Shown here piece by piece: positions 52,909 through 59,784 of a stretch of DNA of 64,000 bases. The DNA is from Candidatus Enterococcus stercoripullorum. GTDB taxonomy: Bacteria; Bacillota; Bacilli; Lactobacillales; Enterococcaceae. Under the pieces are notes generated by a model, which ran no database searches, had not been told where the DNA came from, and saw nothing but the letters and a program-made list of their open reading frames with translations. The stretch's first letter is position 1. Each line of letters starts with the position of its first letter. Location of the stretch: contig DWVH01000022.1 in assembly GCA_019120335.1 (NCBI GenBank), positions 62,001-126,000 of the forward strand, given 5' to 3'. The position numbers were made by a program, and so were the translations under genes.

Positions 52909-53128
52909 AATTAAAGCTGGCGATTTATTAAGATGTAAAGTCAATTTTGAAATTGCACATATTCGATTATTTTCAGGATTTCATTATGCTGTGCAATACA
53001 TAGATGATGATTACTTTTATTTTCGTGGTGTAGGTCTAAAATTATCTAAATCAATACTGCCTGAATTATTCGAGCTAGAACCAGTTATACCTGAACATTA
53101 CTTACGTGGTGGAAAGAAATGGTATTAA
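52901..53128 (+). CDS. Hypothetical protein
   Basis: This 75-residue protein starts MDEIKAGDLLRCKVNF, which looks like a small beta-barrel, with aromatic strands FHYAVQYIDDDYFYFRGVG. The start is ATG 52901, behind GGAGGAGA in the previous gene. The longer frame seen upstream lies inside that gene and is not real. Confidence 0.6.
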   Translation: MDEIKAGDLLRCKVNFEIAHIRLFSGFHYAVQYIDDDYFYFRGVGLKLSKSILPELFELEPVIPEHYLRGGKKWY

Positions 53129-53169
53129 ATGCAGTATTTTACTAATTAATTAGAAAGAGGATGAAAGAA

Positions 53170-53496
53170 ATGGATGTATACGTTATTTGTGAAAATGATA
53201 ATGGGAGATTTGTTGATTTAGAAGTGTATTTTTCTGAACAAGCTGCAGAAGAAGCTTTAATTGAATACAAGGATAAGCAATATGGAAGAATCTATTTTAT
53301 AAATAATGAAAATCCTTTGATTGATGACTTTGTTTTTAGAAGAAAAATAGAGTTTCTCGGAGAACGGACCATAGAAGGTCAGTATAGAGCTTTCAAAGCT
53401 GGTATTAGAAAGAAGTATAGACAATATTCATGGATATTATTCTGTTTAAGAAAAGGAATGTTAATCGATAATAAAAAACTAAAAAAGCTAAGATAA
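53170..53496 (+). CDS. Hypothetical protein
   Basis: This 108-residue protein starts MDVYVICENDNGRFVDLEVYFSEQAAEEALIEY and has a basic C-terminus (KKLKKLR). The first strand-turn-strand resembles the C-terminal part of the protein at 54170-54643 (MSIYIVCEYFEGYDVMVDF). ATG 53170 lies 9 bp after GAAAGAGG, while ATG 53161 touches it. Confidence 0.58.
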   Translation: MDVYVICENDNGRFVDLEVYFSEQAAEEALIEYKDKQYGRIYFINNENPLIDDFVFRRKIEFLGERTIEGQYRAFKAGIRKKYRQYSWILFCLRKGMLIDNKKLKKLR

Positions 53497-53526
53497 GTTT
53501 GAATGCTTACGAGAGGAGGATGGGTA

Positions 53527-53673
53527 ATGGTTAATCAAGATGTAAAAACTTTAAATCAAGCGTTGCATAATGGTGTTACCCATTTACAAAAAGGCAAGGC
53601 TATGAAAATGCTGCTTCATAAGTTAAATCGTACAAGGAAGCTCAATAAGGAGAAAATATGGCAAGAAAAATAA
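53527..53673 (+). CDS. Small basic protein
   Basis: This 48-residue reading frame starts at ATG 53527, 7 bp after GAGAGGAGG. The product is a Lys/Arg-rich helix (LQKGKAMKMLLHKLNRTRKLNKEK). It overlaps the next gene by 16 bp. No family is recognised. The strong ribosome binding site is the main support. Confidence 0.5.
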   Translation: MVNQDVKTLNQALHNGVTHLQKGKAMKMLLHKLNRTRKLNKEKIWQEK

Positions 53674-54164
53674 ATGTTAAGGGGTTAAAGGAAATACTAA
53701 GTTTCTTCTTTGAACTTTCCAAACTAATAGTGGCAATAGGTATTGTGATTCCATTTATATTGTTTTCTTTGCCACTAACAGACTATAAAACGGATAATTA
53801 TAAATATAATGAAGAAAAATGCGAAATTTATTCGACAAAAAATGAACTGTATCTTATTTATGTCCCAAATCAAAAGTCAGTAGTTGATTCTACAGGAAAA
53901 GTGGATGTTGATAATGTAAATGTGACAAAATTCCTACTTTATACAAATTCAGAGTCAAATGTATATCGGCAAGCAACTGTAAAAATACGTCAAACAAAGG
54001 GACATAAGGTACGTGTGGAAGAAAAACGTCCTTCAAATTGGTTTAGGACGGCAGAGTATGCTACTAAAATAAACGTTTATCTACCTAAAAAATTATATAA
54101 CCAAGCTATTAAAGATTTAGAAAAAAGACAAAATAAAAATATAAAGGAAGCAATTACAGGGTGA
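53658..54164 (+). CDS. Membrane-anchored hypothetical protein
   Basis: This 168-residue protein has one hydrophobic helix at about residues 20-40 (LIVAIGIVIPFILFSLPL) and an external domain of mixed strands (CEIYSTKNELYLIYVPNQKS...VTKFLLYTNSESNVYRQATVKI). The ribosome binding site is AAGGAG. It resembles the other single-helix proteins of the element in size and layout, without clear shared motifs. Confidence 0.62.
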   Translation: MARKINVKGLKEILSFFFELSKLIVAIGIVIPFILFSLPLTDYKTDNYKYNEEKCEIYSTKNELYLIYVPNQKSVVDSTGKVDVDNVNVTKFLLYTNSESNVYRQATVKIRQTKGHKVRVEEKRPSNWFRTAEYATKINVYLPKKLYNQAIKDLEKRQNKNIKEAITG

Positions 54165-54169
54165 TCGAT

Positions 54170-54643
54170 ATGCAAAATACTCAGTTAAGGGGCATTTATT
54201 ATGTAGAAGCTATTCGTTCGATGTTGTCTGATAGTCATTTATCTTTAAAAGAAGTATCAAAAAGTACAAATATAGCCTACCTCCATTTAATTGAAATAAA
54301 GCAAGGAGCAATACCGAAACTAGTTGAAGACTATCTCAGTTTAATAGACTACGCTGAAAAATACTTTAAAGCTGGAAGAACGTATACACCGCCTTATGAT
54401 ATTAACGGAAAAGCAAAAGTTGAAGAAATGAGTATCTACATAGTTTGTGAATATTTTGAAGGCTATGATGTAATGGTGGATTTTGGAGATTATACAGTAA
54501 CCAAATATGTTGATAGAGAAAAGTATGCTGAAAATATAGTAGGAATGGCTGATGGTTATTTTGAATGTTTTGATGAGCCAGAAGAAAGGGCAGGATACGC
54601 AGAAAAAATTAGAAAATATATGCTAGAAGGTAGGAGTGTTTAG
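54170..54643 (+). CDS. Hypothetical protein, possible helix-turn-helix N-terminus
   Basis: The 157-residue protein has an N-terminal segment with an HTH-like pattern (SLKEVSKSTNIAYLHLIEIKQGAIPKLVEDYLSLIDYAEKYF, about residues 27-68). A C-terminal part begins EMSIYIVCEYFEGYDVMVDFGDY and resembles the protein at 53170-53496. It may be a fusion of a regulator-like domain with that small domain. ATG 54170 is preceded by GGGTGATC; a GTG at 54161 is also possible. Confidence 0.6.
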   Translation: MQNTQLRGIYYVEAIRSMLSDSHLSLKEVSKSTNIAYLHLIEIKQGAIPKLVEDYLSLIDYAEKYFKAGRTYTPPYDINGKAKVEEMSIYIVCEYFEGYDVMVDFGDYTVTKYVDREKYAENIVGMADGYFECFDEPEERAGYAEKIRKYMLEGRSV

Positions 54644-54785
54644 AGGAGGAGTACGATGAGATAGGGTATACTACAGAGCATTATTCGCATGGTATCTATT
54701 CTTTAGTGTAGGAATAAGAATTTTGAATATTCTGTATTTTTGATGGTTCTTTTAAGAAAAAACTAAAAAAGGTGTGTTAAATCTA

Positions 54786-54962
54786 GTGAATAGTATCATT
54801 GTTGTCTATTTCAAGAACGGACAATCTAGCCGTTTTGAACAAGTAGGAAAATTAGAAATCTTTTTAGATGAGGAAATTCGCTTTGAATATTCATTTCAAG
54901 GGAATATTTATCAGGTAAAGTTCTTTTTAAAACAAATTAGTGGATATGCAGTGATGAATTAG
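54786..54962 (+). CDS. Small hypothetical protein
   Basis: This reading frame of about 58 residues starts with GTG 54786 (AAAAAAGGTG about 12 bp upstream) and is predicted as a small all-beta protein (IIVVYFKNGQSSRFEQVGKLEIFLDEEIRFEYSFQGNIYQVKFF). The 140 bp before it hold no gene. The start could be GTG 54774. No family is recognised. Confidence 0.52.
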   Translation: MNSIIVVYFKNGQSSRFEQVGKLEIFLDEEIRFEYSFQGNIYQVKFFLKQISGYAVMN

Positions 54963-54977
54963 AAGGAGGGACGGTAA

Positions 54978-55253
54978 GTGATAAGTACAGTTAGTCGTTT
55001 AAAAGAAAAAACATTGAATATCAATTATTGGAAAGTTTGTTTTCACGATAATAGACTCATGCAATTTCAAATTAATTGTTTCCCAGAACTATATTTCTCA
55101 TACGGTATTGAAGCAGGTAAGAAGAAAATGAATACTTTAATTTATGAAGAAGAACTAGATGGAGAAGGAATCTATGTTCGTTTATCGGAAAATGACCCCT
55201 TTTATCAAAAGCTGCAGTTGTTTTTAGATAGAATGGGGGATAACCATGAGTGA
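54978..55253 (+). CDS. Hypothetical protein
   Basis: This 91-residue protein starts with GTG 54978, behind AGGAGGGA. Its end, VRLSENDPFYQKLQLFLDRM, is like that of the protein at 47793-48035. Middle strands WKVCFHDNRLMQFQINCFPELYFSYGIE suggest a beta-rich core. It overlaps the BRCT gene by 8 bp. Confidence 0.6.
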   Translation: MISTVSRLKEKTLNINYWKVCFHDNRLMQFQINCFPELYFSYGIEAGKKKMNTLIYEEELDGEGIYVRLSENDPFYQKLQLFLDRMGDNHE

Positions 55254-55521
55254 TATTCAAGGAAAAAACTTTGTATTTACAGGAAAATTGGTTAGTTACT
55301 CCAGAGAAGAAGCAATATGTCGTGTGCGAGATAAAGGGGGAACTACACAAAGTATGGTCAATGAGAAAACTGATTACCTAGTTATTGGTGGATTTCAAAT
55401 CAATATGTTTGATTTAGACTATTTTTCATTCAAACAAAGACGAGCACAAGAACTTATTGCAAAAGGTGTGCCTATTCAATTGATTGATGAAGAACAATTT
55501 TTAGATTTAATAAACGTGTAA
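55246..55521 (+). CDS. Stand-alone BRCT-domain protein
   Basis: The 91-residue protein is a single BRCT domain like that at the end of bacterial DNA ligase: GKNFVFTGKLVSYSREEAICRVRDKGGTTQSMVNEKTDYLVIGG, then KRRAQELIAKGVPIQLIDEEQFLDLI. BRCT domains bind phosphate groups of DNA ends or phosphopeptides. Stand-alone copies occur on conjugative elements. A role at the element's DNA ends or with host ligase is possible but not shown. Confidence 0.88.
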   Translation: MSDIQGKNFVFTGKLVSYSREEAICRVRDKGGTTQSMVNEKTDYLVIGGFQINMFDLDYFSFKQRRAQELIAKGVPIQLIDEEQFLDLINV

Positions 55522-55539
55522 AACATGGGGGGAGTTAAA

Positions 55540-55776
55540 ATGAAGAGGATACAATCGACGGAAAAGAGCAGCCTAAATTTTCTAGCTATTACCTTGTTTT
55601 TGGCTGTTTCATTTGGGTTAATACTAGCTATTTCTTTAATGATTGGCTTTTTGATTCTCTTTTTTCGATGGTTATCAATCACTCGTGTAGAAGGATACAA
55701 TGTATTGCTATTTATTTTGAACATTGCATGTACTTGTGGCATTTATCGAGCTAATCAATTGATGAAACGGAGGTAA
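55540..55776 (+). CDS. Small membrane protein
   Basis: This 78-residue protein has two predicted helices (about 15-40 and 48-68) and a basic end (QLMKRR). GGGGGGAG precedes ATG 55540. It is immediately followed by the next gene (4 bp). No family is recognised. Confidence 0.58.
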   Translation: MKRIQSTEKSSLNFLAITLFLAVSFGLILAISLMIGFLILFFRWLSITRVEGYNVLLFILNIACTCGIYRANQLMKRR

Positions 55777-55780
55777 ACAG

Positions 55781-56431
55781 ATGAATAATTGTCAATGTCC
55801 TACTTGTAAACAACGAGCACTCATTCAACAGCAAAATCCAGATAAAGAAATTGGTATTCAGTATGCTTATTATCAATTAGATGAGCGTGTTGGCTTTTAT
55901 GTTAGTGCGGATGAGATAGAAGCGTTAGAAGAAGCGAATAATTTAGATTTTAATCAACCTAAATTGGTAGAACAAAACATTGTAAATCCTGTCTATACTA
56001 TTGCTTATGGCGTGTTTCAAAGTAACACTTATATGTATAGTAATGGTTATGATTTACCGCTTATGAAAAATGGGGAGTGTTTCTGTTATAGCTATCGTCA
56101 AAAAGATAAAGTGTATTTGGTTAAACTTAAAGATTATCAAGTCATAGACAAGCATAATCGTCTATATAAGGTAGCTGTATTATTAGAAAGCAATGTATCT
56201 CTTTCATTTCCGACAAAAGAGGACCAACTAGCTCTTACCGTTAGTAAGTACATGGCTGATTTGGGAGAGAATTTAGGCGATTTGATTTTTTCAAGAGTAG
56301 AGTATGGCTTTTTTAGGTTAGACGCTGGAAAAGAAATTATCCCCTTGCAAGTACCGATGTGGCAAAAGTTAGTTGATAAAAAAAGGGTAGAACAGGTGGA
56401 ATATGAGCGGTTATTGTACATAAATAGTTAG
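55781..56431 (+). CDS. Hypothetical protein with N-terminal Cys motif
   Basis: This 216-residue soluble protein starts MNNCQCPTCKQRA, a CxCPxC-type motif that could bind zinc. The rest is strand-rich with no family I know (IVNPVYTIAYGVFQSNTYMYSNGYDLPLMKNGECFCYSYRQKDKVYLVKLKDYQVID). RBS: GGAGGT, 7 bp before the ATG. Confidence 0.62.
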   Translation: MNNCQCPTCKQRALIQQQNPDKEIGIQYAYYQLDERVGFYVSADEIEALEEANNLDFNQPKLVEQNIVNPVYTIAYGVFQSNTYMYSNGYDLPLMKNGECFCYSYRQKDKVYLVKLKDYQVIDKHNRLYKVAVLLESNVSLSFPTKEDQLALTVSKYMADLGENLGDLIFSRVEYGFFRLDAGKEIIPLQVPMWQKLVDKKRVEQVEYERLLYINS

Positions 56432-56449
56432 CAACAAAAAGGAGACGCT

Positions 56450-56704
56450 ATGCAAAAAATAATTATATTAATTCTTTTTATTTTACTTTTCTTTGCTAGT
56501 AGACATGTATACAAAAGTGTTGATCGTTTTCCATTGCTGGCAGGTGGATATGCTATTACCGTCTTCATACTAGCGTCATTATTATATCTGACGCTTCCTA
56601 CTAGCTATACTGGAGACAAGGAAGTGAGTTACACTCTCTTATTAGCGTTTATTACTGCACCAATTTTTAACATTTTTTATTATGTTTTCAATAAAAATAA
56701 GTAA
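56450..56704 (+). CDS. Small membrane protein
   Basis: This 84-residue protein has three predicted helices (about 3-18, 27-47 and 58-78). AAAGGAGA precedes the ATG. It belongs to the set of small membrane proteins of the element. No family is recognised. Confidence 0.58.
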   Translation: MQKIIILILFILLFFASRHVYKSVDRFPLLAGGYAITVFILASLLYLTLPTSYTGDKEVSYTLLLAFITAPIFNIFYYVFNKNK

Positions 56705-56713
56705 GTCTTTTAA

Positions 56714-56770
56714 AGCGGTTTTTCCTGTGAAAATCATAAAAACTACAAGTATAGCCACAAGAGGACCGCT
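56714..56770 (+). repeat. Imperfect inverted repeat
   Basis: AGCGGT-TTT-CCTGTG (56714) pairs with CCACAAGAGGACCGCT (to 56770), about 13 of 16 bases. It lies in a short gene-free stretch and is followed directly by ATG with a 7-codon frame. It may be a processing or terminator-like structure. Confidence 0.4.
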
Positions 56771-56849
56771 ATGAATCAAAAAAGTAATATTTAGCGATTG
56801 ACAGGATAATGATATCAAAAAAAGTAAAAATAGAAAGAGGTATGATTCC

Positions 56850-57008
56850 GTGTTTGAAGTATTAGTCACGTATTTAGTATTTTTATTATTAGGTTTTGTA
56901 TTATTGGATAAATATAGAAACGAAACACCTTACAAACAGTTTGTTCATTATATTCAGTCAGTCTCTTTTGTTTTGTTGCTAACCTATGTATTATACCAAA
57001 TTACTTAA
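56850..57008 (+). CDS. Small membrane protein
   Basis: This 52-residue reading frame starts with GTG 56850, 9 bp after AGAAAGAGG. It encodes two hydrophobic helices (VLVTYLVFLLLGFVLL and VSFVLLLTYVLY) around a polar loop. No family is recognised. Confidence 0.52.
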   Translation: MFEVLVTYLVFLLLGFVLLDKYRNETPYKQFVHYIQSVSFVLLLTYVLYQIT

Positions 57009-57038
57009 AAAATATTTTCAATGAAGGGAGTTGATTTC

Positions 57039-57668
57039 ATGTATATTCATAAAAAGCTAAGATTAGCCAATTATTCAGCAATCAGCAAAAAGAAACTTTA
57101 TCAACATTTACTTCTTTCAGGATTAGGAAATTTGGTAACGAGTAAATTAAAAATCTTGGTTGGTATTTCAACTGGTTGCATATTTATCGCATTTCTTTAT
57201 GCTACACTAACCTATCAAATGCCACCTATATTGATTCAAAAGATAAATAGTATGTGTTTAGCGGTCGCTTTTTTGTTAATGCCTATCCTAGGTATTTATT
57301 CAGCAGTTATCAAGCATTTTGAACGGCAACTTACTCGCTTGTCATTATTGTTATATATTTACGTATTCATTGCAGCTGCTTCCAAATTCAATGCAGCTCA
57401 ATGTTTGAAATTGTTCACTTTCTTTCTTTTTCTATGGATCCTGTTGATAGTATCAAACGGATTTTTTTACTGCCAAATCCTTAAGCAATGGCATTTCGTA
57501 GCTATAGATGATTTTGAACGTTATTGGCAACTAGTCAATTATACGAAAACGGAAAAATTGGAAAGAGGTCGGGTAAAGTTACTCGTATCAAGCGAAAAAT
57601 GGTCATTTAAATATGGCGGCACATTTTTTATCGAAGAGAAGCTGCTACAAGGACGTCATTACAATTAA
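57039..57668 (+). CDS. Polytopic membrane protein of unknown function
   Basis: This 209-residue protein has four predicted helices (about 38-58, 70-92, 100-118 and 122-146) and a C-terminal cytosolic-type domain (DDFERYWQLVNYTKTEKLERGRVKLLVSSEKWSFKYGGTFFIEEKLL). ATG 57039 lies behind GAAGGGAG; an in-frame ATG 18 bp upstream overlaps it. No family is recognised. Confidence 0.6.
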   Translation: MYIHKKLRLANYSAISKKKLYQHLLLSGLGNLVTSKLKILVGISTGCIFIAFLYATLTYQMPPILIQKINSMCLAVAFLLMPILGIYSAVIKHFERQLTRLSLLLYIYVFIAAASKFNAAQCLKLFTFFLFLWILLIVSNGFFYCQILKQWHFVAIDDFERYWQLVNYTKTEKLERGRVKLLVSSEKWSFKYGGTFFIEEKLLQGRHYN

Positions 57669-57703
57669 TGAATAAAAAATATCAATGAGAGGAGATGAGT
57701 CAA

Positions 57704-57916
57704 ATGAATATTAAACAAACCGCAAAAGAAGCGACAATATCAGATTCTACTTTTATTTTTCCGATTGTAGATGGATTAGGAAGACCAGTAGAAAAACTTA
57801 CGCCTGATAAGGAATATCGTCTTATCAGGCGTTCTTGCTATTGTGTACTAATGGAAGATTCAGAAATTGAAGTAGCTATGCCTGATTTTATTCCAATAAG
57901 CAGTACTTTAGTATGA
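57704..57916 (+). CDS. Small hypothetical protein
   Basis: This 70-residue protein starts at ATG 57704, behind GAGAGGAGATGAG. It is small and beta-rich (TFIFPIVDGLGRPVEKLTPDKEYRLIRRSCYCVLMEDSEIEVAMPDFIPI). No family is recognised. About 140 bp without a gene follow. Confidence 0.55.
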   Translation: MNIKQTAKEATISDSTFIFPIVDGLGRPVEKLTPDKEYRLIRRSCYCVLMEDSEIEVAMPDFIPISSTLV

Positions 57917-58059
57917 ATGATTGCGAATTTATTTTTAGAAGTATCAAATAGCCATCTAAATCAGAAGTACAAAACAGTATGACAAAATAAAAATCTGTTC
58001 AGCATTCCCAAGCTTCGAAAAAAGAAATGATAATAAAAAATAAAGGAAAAGGTATAAAC

Positions 58060-58428
58060 ATGTTTGATTTTAATATTCACGAAGTAATGGCGAACATAAA
58101 TTTAACATTATTTTTTCAAAGCATCATAATGCTATTCATACATTCTTATCGCTTTGAGAATTATTTATTTTCTAAACTTCTAATAAAAATAGTAACAAAT
58201 TTTGTGCTGTTTTTTGTATTATATTGCATGTGTTGCAAACTAAATTTACTATCTGTAGAAATAAATCCGAAGATGTATACATTCTTAATTGGATTTACAG
58301 GATTGGTTTCAATAATCAATTATACAAGTATTTTATCTAAGAGATTCTATTTTAGAAGTCCAGTCTATTATTTGATAAGTGTGATCATTCTATTTATTAT
58401 TTTAATGAGTTATTATCATCAAATATAA
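58060..58428 (+). CDS. Polytopic membrane protein of unknown function
   Basis: This 122-residue protein has four predicted helices (about 10-28, 38-58, 66-84 and 98-118). ATG 58060 is preceded by AAAGG; the longer frame upstream has no ribosome binding site. It is convergent with the next gene and overlaps it by 27 bp at the 3' end. Confidence 0.58.
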   Translation: MFDFNIHEVMANINLTLFFQSIIMLFIHSYRFENYLFSKLLIKIVTNFVLFFVLYCMCCKLNLLSVEINPKMYTFLIGFTGLVSIINYTSILSKRFYFRSPVYYLISVIILFIILMSYYHQI

Positions 58429-58983
58429 ATAGTAAATAATCATAAAGAGATAGAATAATATAGGTATTCTAGTAACGATATACTTTGAAAAGTTAAGAAT
58501 TTTTGATTTTTTACTAGGAAATAAATTTCTTCTACTTTTTGAAAATATATCCCATTCAGTAATCTTATATTTACTTCTTATTTCATTTGAAAAATCATAA
58601 TAGCACATACAAAATCGTTGATAATCTTTGTTTAAAATTTTTAAATCGTTCTTTGTTAAAGTAGGTTTTTCTAAAAGAATTAAAACTTCGTCTAATCGAT
58701 AACTAATATATTCAGGAAGATAGAACCAAATTTGTTCATTTTTCAATAAAAGTTTTATTTGTTTTAAACTTTGCCATATTTGCATTCGATTGGAAGCTGT
58801 AATTTTTTTGAAAAGAAGTGGATGTATTTTTTTGAATGAAGGTATAAGGAATTTTTTAATAAGTTCTTTATCAATAGTATTAAATTCTCTAGGACGCTTA
58901 GTGAATTGATAAATAGCAAATCCACCATTTATAACTAGTCCCAATAGATTAGCGATATCAGATAAGGAAATATCATTAAACAT
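58402..58983 (-). CDS. C-terminally membrane-anchored hypothetical protein
   Basis: This is the only minus-strand gene of the accessory region. The 193-residue protein is basic and helical with a C-terminal hydrophobic helix (IPILFYLFMIIYYLYLMII) and a short hydrophobic stretch near the start (IANLLGLVINGGFAIYQF). ATG 58983 lies behind GGAGAGTG. Its codon use is strongly AT-rich. An opposite-strand single gene inside an element is often a later insertion with its own promoter. No family is recognised. Confidence 0.6.
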   Translation of the reverse strand: MFNDISLSDIANLLGLVINGGFAIYQFTKRPREFNTIDKELIKKFLIPSFKKIHPLLFKKITASNRMQIWQSLKQIKLLLKNEQIWFYLPEYISYRLDEVLILLEKPTLTKNDLKILNKDYQRFCMCYYDFSNEIRSKYKITEWDIFSKSRRNLFPSKKSKILNFSKYIVTRIPILFYLFMIIYYLYLMIITH

Positions 58984-59173
58984 TTTTTCACTCTCCATAT
59001 ATTTTGGTTAAATACATTATGTCATATTTCATTTTTAATAATCAACGATTTTTTAAATCGATAACGTTATTGGTCACATTAGAGTTATAAATGGTTGTTT
59101 ATCAATACAAAAAACAATATTTAATAGAAATTAAGGTAGACTTTAGAAAAATGTTGATAAGAGGGTGTATTCA

Positions 59174-59326
59174 ATGAATAGTGAAAATTCAAGTAGAGAA
59201 CTAGAAGCTTTTGAAAAGAAGAAGCTTAGAGTACAGAAATTTTTAATACGAATGCTATTGAAAGAGATGATTTTATTCTTTTTCTTTGGGACTATAGTGG
59301 GGATTTTATTTAGAATGTCGCAATAA
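59174..59326 (+). CDS. Small membrane protein
   Basis: This 50-residue reading frame starts at ATG 59174, behind GAGGGTG. It has a charged N-terminal half and one helix (MILFFFFGTIVGILF). It is followed by a similar small protein gene. No family is recognised. Confidence 0.52.
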   Translation: MNSENSSRELEAFEKKKLRVQKFLIRMLLKEMILFFFFGTIVGILFRMSQ

Positions 59327-59358
59327 TAGTTGTTTTGGAAAATTTTAGGAGGATTTTG

Positions 59359-59499
59359 ATGGAAAAAAAGGCAAATGATAGGCTCTTACGAATTTTACTT
59401 AATTCATGGATACCTGTGATACTGATTGGCATTGGATTTTTTTTAGGTATTATTTTTGGATATATACTAGCAATGTTAAATGGTTGGTCGTTGATGTAA
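59359..59499 (+). CDS. Small membrane protein
   Basis: This 46-residue reading frame starts at ATG 59359, behind TAGGAGGA, with one long helix (WIPVILIGIGFFLGIIFGYILAML) after a basic start. It resembles its neighbour in layout. Confidence 0.55.
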   Translation: MEKKANDRLLRILLNSWIPVILIGIGFFLGIIFGYILAMLNGWSLM

Positions 59500-59713
59500 A
59501 GTCTAAAGGTGACCAAACATTAATTTTGTATTAGCATGTAACTAATTCATATTTTTCTTTCAGACGAATGAAATAACCTTCCCAAAAAGAACGTTAAAAT
59601 AGCCGTACAAATCAGATGTACATTAGGTATTATGAAACGGAATGTTGTTATGTAACGATATTTTATAATTGCAAATTTCTTTGCTAAATCAACATTTTTA
59701 TCTGATTTTTGTA

Positions 59714-59742
59714 TTGAAAAATGTTTTTGAAAGTGTTATTCT
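59714..59742 (+). promoter_or_regulatory. Promoter upstream of the repeat-tail surface protein
   Basis: TTGAAA and TATTCT are separated by 17 bp, 43 bp before the start codon. The stretch 59500-59713 shows no gene. Confidence 0.65.
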
Positions 59743-59784
59743 AGAGTCGTGATAAGAAATGAATAATTGATGGAGGTATTCAAA

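Noticed and set aside
54644..54785. Small gene after AGGAGGAG at 54643-54651
   Set aside because: The ATG that follows is terminated after two codons. No open frame is found.
57917..57985. 21-codon frame after the 57704-57916 gene
   Set aside because: No ribosome binding site and no neighbouring support.
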